DNA of 64,000 nucleotides. Source: Paenibacillus shirakamiensis (lineage in GTDB: Bacteria > Bacillota > Bacilli > Paenibacillales > Paenibacillaceae). Positions 1-8,536 of this stretch are shown in pieces. Each line of letters opens with the position of its first letter. The stretch's first letter is position 1. The translations under genes were made by a program, and so were the position numbers. The DNA is taken from assembly GCF_017874255.1 (NCBI RefSeq), contig NZ_JAGGLD010000001.1, positions 434,001 to 498,000 on the forward strand, in the 5' to 3' direction. The notes below the pieces were generated by a model. The model was not told the origin of the DNA and made no database searches. It saw only the letters and a list, made by a program, of their open reading frames with translations.

Positions 1-1
1 C

Positions 2-1993
2 GCTACAGTGCCTGGATATTTCCCGGGTGAGTTTCCAGCGACGGAAGAGGATTACTTACGCTGGTTTAAGCAAATTCATGAAATGGGTGCCAATGTAATT
101 CGTGTATATACTATCCACAATCCAGTTTTTTATAAGTCTCTGGTTAAATACAACCGGGATAAGGGTGAGAATCCCCTGTATTTCATTCAGGGAGTCTACT
201 CCCAGGAAGACCAGCTAATAGAGACCAAAGATGCTTTAGGTGGCGGCATACCAAAATCATTTGAGCAAGACATCGATAAAGCCGTCAAGGCTGTATATGG
301 AGATCTAGATATTCCCGTCAATGCCGGGTTTGCTGGAGGGAAATATACAGCAAATGCTGGCCAGTATTTGATGGCTTGGCACATTGGGACCGAGTGGGAC
401 CCTGAAATGGTGGAGAACACCAACAAAGTGCATGCGGGGTTACCGCCGTATTTAGGTAAGTACTTTAGTGCGACGGCCCAAGCTTCTCCGTTCGAGAGTT
501 TCTTGGCTACGATGCTGGATTACGCAGCAACTAAAGAACATGAATATGGTTGGGAACATCCAGCCACCTTCACGAACTGGGTAACGACGGATGTCATTAA
601 ACATCCAGGAGAGCCACTATTCCAAGAGGATATGGTCAGTGTCGATGCTACTCATGTGAAAGCAGTGAGCTGGGAAGCTGGTTATTTTGCCGCTTATCAC
701 GTGTATCCATATTATCCAGACTTCTTCCATTTGGACAAGTCGTTCCAGACAATACCTGATGGAAAAGGCGGGTTTAACACGTATAAGGCGTATCTAAGAA
801 AGTTAAAAGCGTATTACAAAGACCTGCCGATCATGGTCACAGAATATGGGGTACCTTCAAGTATTGGTGTATCTCATATTGGACCAAGTGGTCGCAATCA
901 AGGCGGACACAGTGAAGCAGAGCAAGGAAAGATCGATGCATCGCTTACCCAAGATATTTATGATGAAGGGTATGCGGGCTCAATTCTCTTCATGTGGCAA
1001 GATGAATGGTTCAAGAAAACATGGAACACGATGAGACTTGAGACACCTGCAGATCGCCGTTCGTTCTGGCTGAATGTGTTAACGAATGAAAAGCAATTCG
1101 GACTTGTAGCTATGGGATCCGGCAAATCAGATCAGATTATCATTGATGGCAAGTTGGATGATTGGAGCAAACTGCCGGCAGATCAAGTCAAACAATGGGC
1201 AAAAGTGGCTCCAGGAATTAAGAACATGCGTGTTACGCACGATGAAGCTTATGTATACATTGGACTTGATCTGGATAAGACATTTGATCCCAATCAATCT
1301 CAAATTTACTTAGGTTCTGATACGCAGTCTGGCGGGGATCAACCGAAGATAGAATGGCCAAATCAGACGTTGAGTGATGGTCTCGAAGATCTTATCGTTA
1401 TTGGTAAAGATGAGGAGACGCAGGTTAAAGCTGCTCCATCCTATGATTTCCATCGTCGCCTATATGGTGATTATGGATACTGGATGTTACCGAAAGCTAC
1501 AGCAAAGGACAAAGTTGAGTTCCAGCCTTGGAAGCTTGCAGTTAGTTTATCTATGACACCACCGGATACACGTTCAGCGCATCCTTTCCAAGATGCTGTA
1601 GTAGGAGCATTGAAGCGAGGAACTACGAATCGTAGTAGTGCAGATTTTGACTCTCTAACTTCATGGCAGTACAGCGGCAATCAAATCGAACTGCGTATAC
1701 CATGGATGTTACTTGGTTTCTCAGATCCAAGTTCGAAGCAAGTCATCGATTATTCCGCTTTGAAGACAGGAAGAACCTTTACCACTACAAAAACCGAAGG
1801 AATCACATTTGTACCATGGATTGTTGATCGGAAGACCAAGAAAGTGGAATCTTCAAATCCTAATAAAGCTACATTGGATATGAAGAAACAACCCCAATAT
1901 ACATGGAATCCTTGGGAAAGTGTCAAATATACGGAGCATTTAAAAGCCGGATATTATGATATGAAAGATATTTATGCAAAATTAAAGAAATAA
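2..1993 (+). CDS. Glycosidase-like protein with C-terminal CBM9-like domain, 5' end cut by window
   Basis: The reading frame is open to the first base, and a GTG at 8 lies inside conserved-looking sequence (ATVPGYFPGEFP), so the true start is outside the window. The first ~360 residues look like a clan GH-A TIM barrel. A WHIGTEW segment (Glu about residue 129 counting from base 8) and TEYGVPSS (Glu about 279) suit the acid/base and nucleophile glutamates of that clan. From about residue 378 (IIDGKLDDWSKL) the sequence resembles the CBM9-like sugar-binding domain found at the end of secreted glycosidases. It is followed 34 bp later by a HEAT protein and a GT2 synthase on the same strand, so a role in trimming or handling the polysaccharide made by this cluster is inferred. 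Substrate unknown. Confidence 0.7.
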   Translation, partial: ATVPGYFPGEFPATEEDYLRWFKQIHEMGANVIRVYTIHNPVFYKSLVKYNRDKGENPLYFIQGVYSQEDQLIETKDALGGGIPKSFEQDIDKAVKAVYGDLDIPVNAGFAGGKYTANAGQYLMAWHIGTEWDPEMVENTNKVHAGLPPYLGKYFSATAQASPFESFLATMLDYAATKEHEYGWEHPATFTNWVTTDVIKHPGEPLFQEDMVSVDATHVKAVSWEAGYFAAYHVYPYYPDFFHLDKSFQTIPDGKGGFNTYKAYLRKLKAYYKDLPIMVTEYGVPSSIGVSHIGPSGRNQGGHSEAEQGKIDASLTQDIYDEGYAGSILFMWQDEWFKKTWNTMRLETPADRRSFWLNVLTNEKQFGLVAMGSGKSDQIIIDGKLDDWSKLPADQVKQWAKVAPGIKNMRVTHDEAYVYIGLDLDKTFDPNQSQIYLGSDTQSGGDQPKIEWPNQTLSDGLEDLIVIGKDEETQVKAAPSYDFHRRLYGDYGYWMLPKATAKDKVEFQPWKLAVSLSMTPPDTRSAHPFQDAVVGALKRGTTNRSSADFDSLTSWQYSGNQIELRIPWMLLGFSDPSSKQVIDYSALKTGRTFTTTKTEGITFVPWIVDRKTKKVESSNPNKATLDMKKQPQYTWNPWESVKYTEHLKAGYYDMKDIYAKLKK

Positions 1994-2027
1994 AAAAAAC
2001 AAGAATTGAAGGAGGTCTCACTGCATT

Positions 2028-3227
2028 ATGTTTTCACATGTCACCGTGGCGATTTACTTCGTATACGTTTGCCTCGGCTTGATTGGATTGGGAATTGCCC
2101 TCCTGTTCTATATGAAACTCAAGCATCTGAGTACACTCAAAAAGACGGAATATTATCAGCGTAAGCATCAGGACTATTTTAAATACTTGCAGACACAATT
2201 GTATGAGGATCAAGAATTACCACTACCCCCAGGTAAACTGGTACCTTTAGAAAAAAGAATCATTCAAGACAAGCTTATGGAATGGATTGAACAATTTAAA
2301 GGTGAGGTACGCACTCGGGTCATTGAATTATGCTACAAAGCTGGATTTGTAGATGATGAAATGGAGAAGCTGGATAGTCTGTATTTCAGCCGACGAGTTG
2401 AAGCATCGTATCGATTAGGTATGATGCGTGCAACCGAAGCAACACCAAGATTGTTGGACATGCTCAGAAAACAGCGATATAGTCCTGTAACTACCATTAT
2501 CGGTCGAGCTGTATCCAAAACAGCAGATCAAGAAAGTCAACTCATGGAAATGCTTGGTTATATGTTGAAGCATGGCAAATCTATTCATAATCTAGCAGCA
2601 GATGTGCTGCTAGAGACAAGGCTAGATTCTAGTAAGATTCTACTTCAACTATTAGATCATGAGAATCCAGATTTCGTTAAAGTAGCTTTGGTAGCCATGT
2701 GGGGCCAAGCTGTTCCAGAAGTTATACCTGCGCTCAACCGACTTAGTGTGGATGCAGATGAACAGGATGTTAGAGCCGAAGCAGTTAAGCTATACCTCAG
2801 TTCTAACCCTGTATTAAGGGATGACACGATCAAACAATTGATGTCAGATAGCAATTGGGAAGTTAGAGCTGCTGTCGCCAAATCTCTAGGCAATATGCAT
2901 GCGGCAGGAAGTATTCCACTGCTGCGAAGAGCTATGCAAGATGAGAATTGGTGGGTCCGTAACAATAGTGCGGAAAGCTTAGCGCAGCTAGGTGAGACTG
3001 GTTTTGAACTTTTGTGCGAGACCGCTCAACGGGGCTCAGGCTTAGAACGTGAGACCGCATTGTTCCATATTGAGAAAGTTATGAGTGAAGGTTCGGATCA
3101 TAGAGCTCTAGATCAGATGGTCACCTTCAATAAAAAACGCTTAATTTATGATAGGTACTTCGGCGTGATTGAGACGTCTAAGCCTGTACGTAAAGTTGCA
3201 GCAGTTGGAGGAGATTACTCTGCTTAG
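2028..3227 (+). CDS. Membrane-anchored HEAT-repeat protein
   Basis: The protein has 399 residues and a ribosome site GGAGG upstream of the ATG. An N-terminal hydrophobic helix (residues about 6-28) is followed by a basic, Lys/Tyr-rich cytosolic segment. From about residue 105 to 370 there are repeated paired helices with HEAT-like spacing, such as DDTIKQLMSDSNWEVRAAVA and ENWWVRNNSAESLAQLG. HEAT arrays are protein-binding scaffolds, so this is probably an assembly or regulatory partner of the glycosyltransferase, whose frame begins inside the end of this gene. No catalytic motif is visible. The scaffold role is inference from context. Confidence 0.75.
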   Translation: MFSHVTVAIYFVYVCLGLIGLGIALLFYMKLKHLSTLKKTEYYQRKHQDYFKYLQTQLYEDQELPLPPGKLVPLEKRIIQDKLMEWIEQFKGEVRTRVIELCYKAGFVDDEMEKLDSLYFSRRVEASYRLGMMRATEATPRLLDMLRKQRYSPVTTIIGRAVSKTADQESQLMEMLGYMLKHGKSIHNLAADVLLETRLDSSKILLQLLDHENPDFVKVALVAMWGQAVPEVIPALNRLSVDADEQDVRAEAVKLYLSSNPVLRDDTIKQLMSDSNWEVRAAVAKSLGNMHAAGSIPLLRRAMQDENWWVRNNSAESLAQLGETGFELLCETAQRGSGLERETALFHIEKVMSEGSDHRALDQMVTFNKKRLIYDRYFGVIETSKPVRKVAAVGGDYSA

Positions 3228-4647
3228 AGACATATTGCTGATCTACGGATTATTCGCCATTTACTACGTGATGTCAGTAAATGTGATTTACTTCTCAGTA
3301 TTGGCGTTATCTTTCAAAAATATTTGGACGGTCTATCGCAGATCGGTATTCTCCAAATTTAATACTTTAGCCGGATCCGATTTAGTCCCTTCAGTATCTT
3401 TGTTAGTCCCGGCTTATAATGAGGAAGTCACAATTATTGAGAATGTACGATGTCTGATGACCCTGAACTATCCGAATTATGAGGTTATTGTAATTAATGA
3501 TGGTTCAAGCGATGATACTTTGGAGGTTCTCACAACTGAATTTAATTTGACCAAATTGACGAATCCAGAGATGCGAAACTCTATCGACTGTACGGCAGTC
3601 ACTGGGGTTTTCTATAATCCTGAGTTTCCCAATCTGTATGTAATTGATAAAGGAAATGGCGGTAAAGCCGATTCTTTGAATGCTGGAATCAATTTGTCTC
3701 ATTACCCTTTGATCTCCTCCATTGATGCGGACTCTTTGCTAGAGAAAGATGCATTGATTCGTATGGCCCGTCAATACATGGAGAACCCAGAAGAAACCGT
3801 AGCGATTGGCGGGGATGTACGCATTGCAAATGGTTGCCTCATTGAAAATGGTCAGGTCAAAGACTTCTCTTTACCTAACAAAATGTGGCCCATGTTCCAA
3901 GCCATCGAATACCTCAAAGCATTTCTTGGCGGACGAATTGGTTGGAGTTCCATTAATGGACTGATTATTGTCTCCGGAGCTTTTGGACTGTTCCGTAAGG
4001 ATTATGTAATCGCCGTTGGGGGATACCGAGGCGGTTATCCAGGGGAAGACATGAATATCATTATCAAATTGCATCGGTATATGCTTGAAAATAAGCTAAA
4101 ATATCGGATTGCATTCTGTCCTGAAGCTGTATGTTGGACTCAGGCGCCTGAATCCTACAGAATTTTGGCTAGTCAGCGGCAACGTTGGGGTCGGGGAAAT
4201 CTTAAGAACATGATTGAGAACTATGACATGGCTTTCAATCCTAAGTATAAAGTGATGGGCCTTATGACCATGCCTTATAACATCATTTTTGAAGCACTGA
4301 ATCCCTATTTTAAAATTACGGGCCTTATCGCGTTAGTAGGATATGTAATGCTCGACATGACCCAATGGAAGATTCTACTTGTCTTTGGACTTATTAATTT
4401 CTTGAGTGGGTATCTATTCAGTATAGGGGCCTTAATTCTTGAAGAAATAGCTTTCAAACGGTTCATCAAGATTTCTGATTTATGGAAGATGTTGTTTTAC
4501 GGCGCAGCTAAATTTTTTGGATATTCCCAGCTAGGTACACTCTGGCGGATACAGGGACATATTCAGTTCCTTCGTAATAATAATTCCTGGGGTGCCATGA
4601 CAAGGCAAAGCTGGAAGGAGAAAAGCGATACTGCCAAGAGTGCTTAA
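3220..4647 (+). CDS. Processive family 2 glycosyltransferase (polysaccharide synthase type)
   Basis: A membrane helix at the N terminus is followed by a GT-A fold: VPAYNEE, VINDGSSDDT, a DAD metal-binding motif (SSIDADSLL), a GED motif (YPGEDM) and QRQRW, the signature of processive synthases such as IcaA, hyaluronan and cellulose synthases. Several hydrophobic segments follow (from about base 4260), consistent with a membrane channel. It probably polymerises a UDP-sugar at the inner membrane face. The start is uncertain: a good GGAGGAG at 3207-3213 precedes only CTG 3220 (8-base spacing) or TTG 3235; the frame also opens at TTG 3169 inside the HEAT gene. Overlap with the HEAT stop codon implies translational coupling. 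Confidence 0.85.
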   Translation: MLRDILLIYGLFAIYYVMSVNVIYFSVLALSFKNIWTVYRRSVFSKFNTLAGSDLVPSVSLLVPAYNEEVTIIENVRCLMTLNYPNYEVIVINDGSSDDTLEVLTTEFNLTKLTNPEMRNSIDCTAVTGVFYNPEFPNLYVIDKGNGGKADSLNAGINLSHYPLISSIDADSLLEKDALIRMARQYMENPEETVAIGGDVRIANGCLIENGQVKDFSLPNKMWPMFQAIEYLKAFLGGRIGWSSINGLIIVSGAFGLFRKDYVIAVGGYRGGYPGEDMNIIIKLHRYMLENKLKYRIAFCPEAVCWTQAPESYRILASQRQRWGRGNLKNMIENYDMAFNPKYKVMGLMTMPYNIIFEALNPYFKITGLIALVGYVMLDMTQWKILLVFGLINFLSGYLFSIGALILEEIAFKRFIKISDLWKMLFYGAAKFFGYSQLGTLWRIQGHIQFLRNNNSWGAMTRQSWKEKSDTAKSA

Positions 4648-4662
4648 ATTGGTGTAGAGTAG

Positions 4663-4680
4663 CGCTTCCCCCTTCGGGAA
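4663..4680 (+). other. Intercistronic hairpin between synthase and regulator genes
   Basis: CTTCCC and GGGAAG arms around a short CCTTC loop lie in the 92-base gap after the glycosyltransferase. No T-tract follows, so it is more likely an mRNA-processing or stability element than a terminator. Confidence 0.35.
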
Positions 4681-4739
4681 GGATGTGATGCTGATAGCCA
4701 ATACAATCATAGTAACGATAAAGAAAGGTGGGAATTGAA

Positions 4740-5546
4740 ATGCCTAATTCGGCAACGCTCCAGACGAGTATTCATGAGAATCTATACCAAAGTATTGAGG
4801 AATGGGTAAAAGAAACCAAGCCTAGCGTATACGGCATTTTATTCTTATACGCTTCTGCAGGACCTACCAATTTGGATGCACAGGTTCGACGCATATTGGA
4901 ATCACAGCCTAATCTAGACTTTGAAGTTTGGAGTGATGGCGAGGCGAATAGACAGGTGGTTCTGTTACCAGAACTTACGCTTGATAGTGTTCATTTCCAA
5001 GGTTTGTTATTAAAACAGCGTTTGTTGGAGGTGCTTCCGAATCTTGATCTGCGGATTACACTTGCAAGCTTTCCAGAACAAGGGGAAGCTTCACAGGCGG
5101 TATTAAAACAAATGTCGGACTCTGTGATGAAAAGCGAAGCTTCGGATATTCATATTTTTACAAAAGAAGAGGCGGAAGCTGCAAAGAATCGTATTCTTAT
5201 CGTGGATAATGATGCTACCATCCGCGAGTTCTTGCAGATTCGATTTGAATTGCAGGGATATGAGACGTATGAAGCGGATAATGGCCTGGTGGCTTTGGAT
5301 TTAATCGAAAAATTAAAGCCAGACCTCGTGTTGACCGAATTAAATCTCTACGGTATTGACGGACTGCCTTACATTCATCATATTCAGCAAATTCATAACA
5401 ATCAAGCACCCAAAATCGTAGTGCTTACTGAACAAAAAGTGGAGCAAACCATTAGTCAGTGTTTTGAAAGAGGCGTCGACGATTACATTACCAAACCGTT
5501 CTCCCCTGTAGAACTAGATGCAAGAATTCGTCGCTGCATTCAGTAG
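4740..5546 (+). CDS. Regulator with degenerate GGDEF-like domain fused to a pseudo-receiver
   Basis: The ATG at 4740 follows AAAGGTGGG by 7 bases (an in-frame GTG at 4728 overlaps that site). Residues ~15-130 follow the late half of a GGDEF fold (VVLLPELTLD, LLLKQRLLEVLP, RITLASFPEQG), but the loop where GGDEF should be reads EANRQ and no RxxD inhibitory site is present, so diguanylate cyclase activity is unlikely. Residues ~150-268 are a receiver (ILIVDNDATI ... DDYITKPF) with the Thr and Lys switch residues kept (T230, K252). The phospho-acceptor position is Glu200 (LTELNLYG), and the acidic pair is D156-N157. Glu may mimic a permanently phosphorylated state. Sitting between the synthase and a sugar-nucleotide dehydrogenase, it probably controls polymer synthesis by protein contact. 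GGDEF ancestry is my reading, not proven. Confidence 0.65.
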   Translation: MPNSATLQTSIHENLYQSIEEWVKETKPSVYGILFLYASAGPTNLDAQVRRILESQPNLDFEVWSDGEANRQVVLLPELTLDSVHFQGLLLKQRLLEVLPNLDLRITLASFPEQGEASQAVLKQMSDSVMKSEASDIHIFTKEEAEAAKNRILIVDNDATIREFLQIRFELQGYETYEADNGLVALDLIEKLKPDLVLTELNLYGIDGLPYIHHIQQIHNNQAPKIVVLTEQKVEQTISQCFERGVDDYITKPFSPVELDARIRRCIQ

Positions 5547-5608
5547 TCGGAATTAAGGTCAAGGAATTCTAGAACGTAATTAAATAGATATTTGGAGGCT
5601 GAGAGAAC

Positions 5609-6973
5609 GTGAACAAAGAATATAGTGAACTATTAGGTGCAATTGAATCTAAGGATGCCGTACTTGGCGTAGTGGGCTTGGGTTATGTAGGTTTGCCGCT
5701 AGCAGTTGAAATGGTAAAGCAAGGGTTTCATGTCATTGGTATTGATCTGGACCTTTCCAAAATAGATAAATTGTACCGCGGAGAGTCCTACATACATGAC
5801 ATTTCAAATGAAACTTTGACTGAGGCCATTGCTTCTGGTCGCTTCAAACCTACAGCTGATTTTGCTACGATTAGCGGAATTGACGCCATAAGTATTTGCG
5901 TACCTACACCACTTAGCGAGAATCAAGATCCCGATACTTCTTTTATTGTAAGTGTAGTCGATCAAATTAAAAAATATATGAAAAAAGGTATTTTGATTAC
6001 GTTGGAAAGTACAACCTATCCAGGGACAACGGAAGAACTCATCCAAGCAGAATTAGAGGCACTTGGTTATGTTGTTGGAGAAGATTTCTTCCTCTGCTTC
6101 TCACCAGAACGTGTAGATCCATCCAACACTCGTTTTAATACGTTTAATACACCCAAAGTCATTGGCGGAACTACAGCAGCTTGCCTAAGCTTGGGACAAG
6201 CTTTATACAACAAATATGTCCAAACTGTCGTCCCTGTAAGTTCACCAAAAGTAGCAGAAATGTCTAAGTTGCTTGAAAATACATTCCGTAGTATTAATAT
6301 TGCCTTTATCAATGAAATGGCTATGATGTGTGACCGTATGGGCATTGATATTTGGGAAGTTATTGATGCAGCGAAGACCAAACCATTTGGATTTATGCCT
6401 TTCTATCCAGGTCCTGGTATTGGCGGTCACTGCATTCCGCTTGACCCAATGTATCTATCTTGGAAAGCTAAAGGCTTCCGTTTTTACAGCCAATTTATTG
6501 AGCTGGCTCAATCTACAAATGACAATATGCCGTACTATGTAGTGAACAAAACTTCTAAGATTATGAATGAATATGCAAAATCTATTAAAAAATCAAATAT
6601 TCTTATTCTGGGCATGGCGTACAAACCAGATATCGCCGACCTACGGGAATCGCCTGGATTAGAAGTATATGATTTATTCAAAGATAGTGGTGCCAATGTA
6701 AGTTATTACGATCCATTTGCTACGAGTTTCCGTGATAAATCAGGTGCAACCGTCTATAGTGTGGCTTATGATGCAGAGCAATTCAAAAAATATGATAGCA
6801 TCGTATTAATCACGAATCATACGGACTTGAACTATGGCGAAATTGCTAGCTTGGGCGTTCCAATCTTAGATACTCGTAATGCATTTAAGAACTATGCCTT
6901 GCCGCATATTTATAAAATCGGTCATTCAGTTCAGCAAGTGGTAGAACAGAGTGAAGTGGTACTAAGCGTATAA
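5609..6973 (+). CDS. UDP-N-acetylglucosamine 6-dehydrogenase-type nucleotide sugar dehydrogenase
   Basis: Starts at GTG behind TTTGGAGG and spans 454 residues, normal for the UDP-glucose/GDP-mannose dehydrogenase superfamily. It has an N-terminal Rossmann GLGYVGLPLA (about residues 22-31), VPTPLSENQDPD, ESTTYPGTTEE and the catalytic cysteine in GGHCIPLDP (Cys275), then a UDP-binding C-terminal domain. The motif wording is closest to the WbpA branch, which oxidises UDP-GlcNAc to the uronic acid with two NAD+, rather than UDP-glucose dehydrogenase. In this cluster it would supply an acidic precursor to the GT2 synthase. Exact substrate is uncertain (UDP-GlcNAc, UDP-ManNAc or UDP-Glc). Confidence 0.85.
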   Translation: MNKEYSELLGAIESKDAVLGVVGLGYVGLPLAVEMVKQGFHVIGIDLDLSKIDKLYRGESYIHDISNETLTEAIASGRFKPTADFATISGIDAISICVPTPLSENQDPDTSFIVSVVDQIKKYMKKGILITLESTTYPGTTEELIQAELEALGYVVGEDFFLCFSPERVDPSNTRFNTFNTPKVIGGTTAACLSLGQALYNKYVQTVVPVSSPKVAEMSKLLENTFRSINIAFINEMAMMCDRMGIDIWEVIDAAKTKPFGFMPFYPGPGIGGHCIPLDPMYLSWKAKGFRFYSQFIELAQSTNDNMPYYVVNKTSKIMNEYAKSIKKSNILILGMAYKPDIADLRESPGLEVYDLFKDSGANVSYYDPFATSFRDKSGATVYSVAYDAEQFKKYDSIVLITNHTDLNYGEIASLGVPILDTRNAFKNYALPHIYKIGHSVQQVVEQSEVVLSV

Positions 6974-7015
6974 TGAAAGTAATGAAATGGCTTTAAGAAA
7001 AGGAGTGAGTGGGAG

Positions 7016-7945
7016 ATTACACATTTATTAAAGAGGTACAAATGGGCCATATTAGGACTCTTCGGTATCCTCTTATTATCTGTCCTGCTCATTCAGCTTT
7101 TCAAAGAGAAGCCACATTCATCGGAGCAAATGAAATCGACATGGCTCTGGGACACAGATCGAATTGTGAACCAGAAGGAGGAAATTGTATCTTTTGCCAA
7201 GAGGCAAGGGGTAAAAATCATTTTTCTCCAAGTAGGTAAAGAAGTGAAAGATGAAGAATATCGTCATTTCATAGCTACTGCTCATCAATCAGGTGTAGAG
7301 GTACAAGCTTTAAATGGACGTCCTGGCTGGGCCCTTAATGAGCATCGTGATGAAGCCAATGAATTCATGAGTTGGGTGCAAAACTACAACGCAAGTTCCA
7401 AACCGGAGGAGCGCTTTGTTGGTGTACAATTCGATGTAGAGCCCTACCTTCTTAAGCAGTGGAAAAAAAGTCAGGATGTAGTGGTCCAAGAATGGATGGG
7501 GAATATTCGCGCTTGGATGGATCAAGCGAAAGCCAGTGATTTGAAAGTCGGAGTGGCAGTTCCGTTTTGGCTAAATGATGTGATGAATCCGAACGGGGGA
7601 GGAACTCAACCCCTCAGTGACTGGATGATATCGAAGGTAGATTACCTTGCGATTATGGCCTACCGTGATCAGGCTGATCAAATCTATCAAGTCTCGGAAC
7701 ATATGCTGAATGAAGCAGATAAGCAGAATAAACAAATATGGGTAGGTGTGGAGCTTGCTAAAAGCGAAGAAGGACCAGGAGTATCCTTCCACACGAGTAC
7801 AAATCAGCATTTGAATCAACAATTGGATCAATTGGTGGAATTAAGTGATAAGCATCCTTCCTTTGTAGGAGTAGCTATGCATAGTTATGAAGCATGGGAA
7901 TCGAAAATGTCAGATGCCACCACCGCCGTAAAGACTACTAGATAA
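7016..7945 (+). CDS. Membrane-anchored TIM-barrel protein, putative glycoside hydrolase, non-canonical start
   Basis: The first ATG in frame is at 7130, but the same frame upstream encodes a clear membrane anchor (KRYKWAILGLFGILLLSVLL then IQLFKEK), so the protein surely begins earlier. No ATG, GTG or TTG exists in frame there; ATT at 7016, behind AAGGAG and GGGAG, is the best candidate, unless a one-base frameshift joins GTG 7009. The outside domain (about 265 residues) has the beta/alpha repeat of a TIM barrel: IIFLQVG, VEVQALNGRPGW, VGVQFDVEPY, VGVAVPFW, DYLAIMAYRD, IWVGVELA and FVGVAMHSY. DVEP near base 7435 could be the catalytic acidic pair. It closes the polysaccharide cluster, so cleavage or modification of the polymer at the cell surface is inferred. 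Confidence 0.6.
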   Translation: MTHLLKRYKWAILGLFGILLLSVLLIQLFKEKPHSSEQMKSTWLWDTDRIVNQKEEIVSFAKRQGVKIIFLQVGKEVKDEEYRHFIATAHQSGVEVQALNGRPGWALNEHRDEANEFMSWVQNYNASSKPEERFVGVQFDVEPYLLKQWKKSQDVVVQEWMGNIRAWMDQAKASDLKVGVAVPFWLNDVMNPNGGGTQPLSDWMISKVDYLAIMAYRDQADQIYQVSEHMLNEADKQNKQIWVGVELAKSEEGPGVSFHTSTNQHLNQQLDQLVELSDKHPSFVGVAMHSYEAWESKMSDATTAVKTTR

Positions 7946-7950
7946 GATAA

Positions 7951-7986
7951 GTCAGCCTAGCTTCAAAGGCTGGCTTTTTTATTTTT
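7951..7986 (+). terminator. Rho-independent terminator ending the polysaccharide cluster
   Basis: GTCAGCCT and AGGCTGGC arms are followed by a run of six Ts, directly after the stop codon of the TIM-barrel gene. It marks the end of the first transcription unit. Confidence 0.75.
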
Positions 7987-8042
7987 AGCAGACGTATGTA
8001 ATAGATGGTTGCAATTAATGTATAGAAAGAGGAGATAGGGCA

Positions 8043-8456
8043 ATGGAATTTTACTTAAGAGGAGATTTAGCAAAACGATCGGGTCTTCATGTAGAGACGT
8101 TAAGATATTACGAAAAATCCGGCCTTCTACCTGTTCCACCAAGAACCGATGCAGGGTATAGAATATATCCAAAGACTACATTGCTTTTATTGGAATTTAT
8201 TAAGAATGCTAAAGAATGTGGATTTACAATTCAAGAAATAAGGAAGGCTTTGGTTCGATCCGAGAGCAATCCTGTGCAGCTCGAAGAATTTATTCAAGTC
8301 ATTGAACTTAAGTTAAAGGCACTAGACAATGAGATTTCTCTGAAAGAAATAAAGAAAAACAACTTAGTTCAACTCAAGTTTCACCTATTAGAAGAACTTA
8401 AAAATCCAGAGATTGGACAAGTCATTAGTATTTTACATATGGACCAAGATAGCTAA
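8043..8456 (+). CDS. MerR-family transcriptional regulator
   Basis: A 137-residue protein with the N-terminal MerR winged helix (LAKRSGLHVETLRYYEKSGLL, GYRIYPK) and a C-terminal coiled-coil dimer helix ending in a short tail. No cysteine pair of the metal-sensing members is seen, so the effector is probably organic or stress-related, as in AdhR or YfmP-like regulators. RBS AGAGGAG lies 8-10 bases before the ATG. The gene is 80 bp upstream of an esterase whose promoter has the overlong spacer typical of MerR targets, so it most likely controls that gene. Confidence 0.85.
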   Translation: MEFYLRGDLAKRSGLHVETLRYYEKSGLLPVPPRTDAGYRIYPKTTLLLLEFIKNAKECGFTIQEIRKALVRSESNPVQLEEFIQVIELKLKALDNEISLKEIKKNNLVQLKFHLLEELKNPEIGQVISILHMDQDS

Positions 8457-8465
8457 TTCTTCGGG

Positions 8466-8497
8466 TTGACCTTGTACTCTACTACAGCGTGTATATT
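8466..8497 (+). promoter_or_regulatory. MerR-type promoter and operator for the downstream esterase
   Basis: TTGACC (8466-8471) and TATATT (8492-8497) are separated by 20 bases (19 if GTATAT is used), longer than the usual 17. The spacer holds a dyad TTGTA-CTCTAC-TACAG. Overlong spacers with a central dyad are the hallmark of promoters activated by MerR proteins. Confidence 0.6.
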
Positions 8498-8536
8498 CAA
8501 AAAGAATTAAATACACCTAACTAGGAGGAACACGTC

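Noticed and set aside
846..1034. Short plus-strand frames inside the glycosidase gene
   Set aside because: They are out-of-frame shadows of a strong coding frame, without ribosome site.
4648..4739. c-di-GMP riboswitch upstream of the EPS regulator
   Set aside because: The region only has one short hairpin; GEMM consensus elements are not present.
7009..7239. 76-codon plus-strand frame starting at GTG 7009
   Set aside because: It reads a different frame from the membrane anchor and TIM barrel, and has no domain-like content. Kept only as a possible frameshift partner for the real gene.
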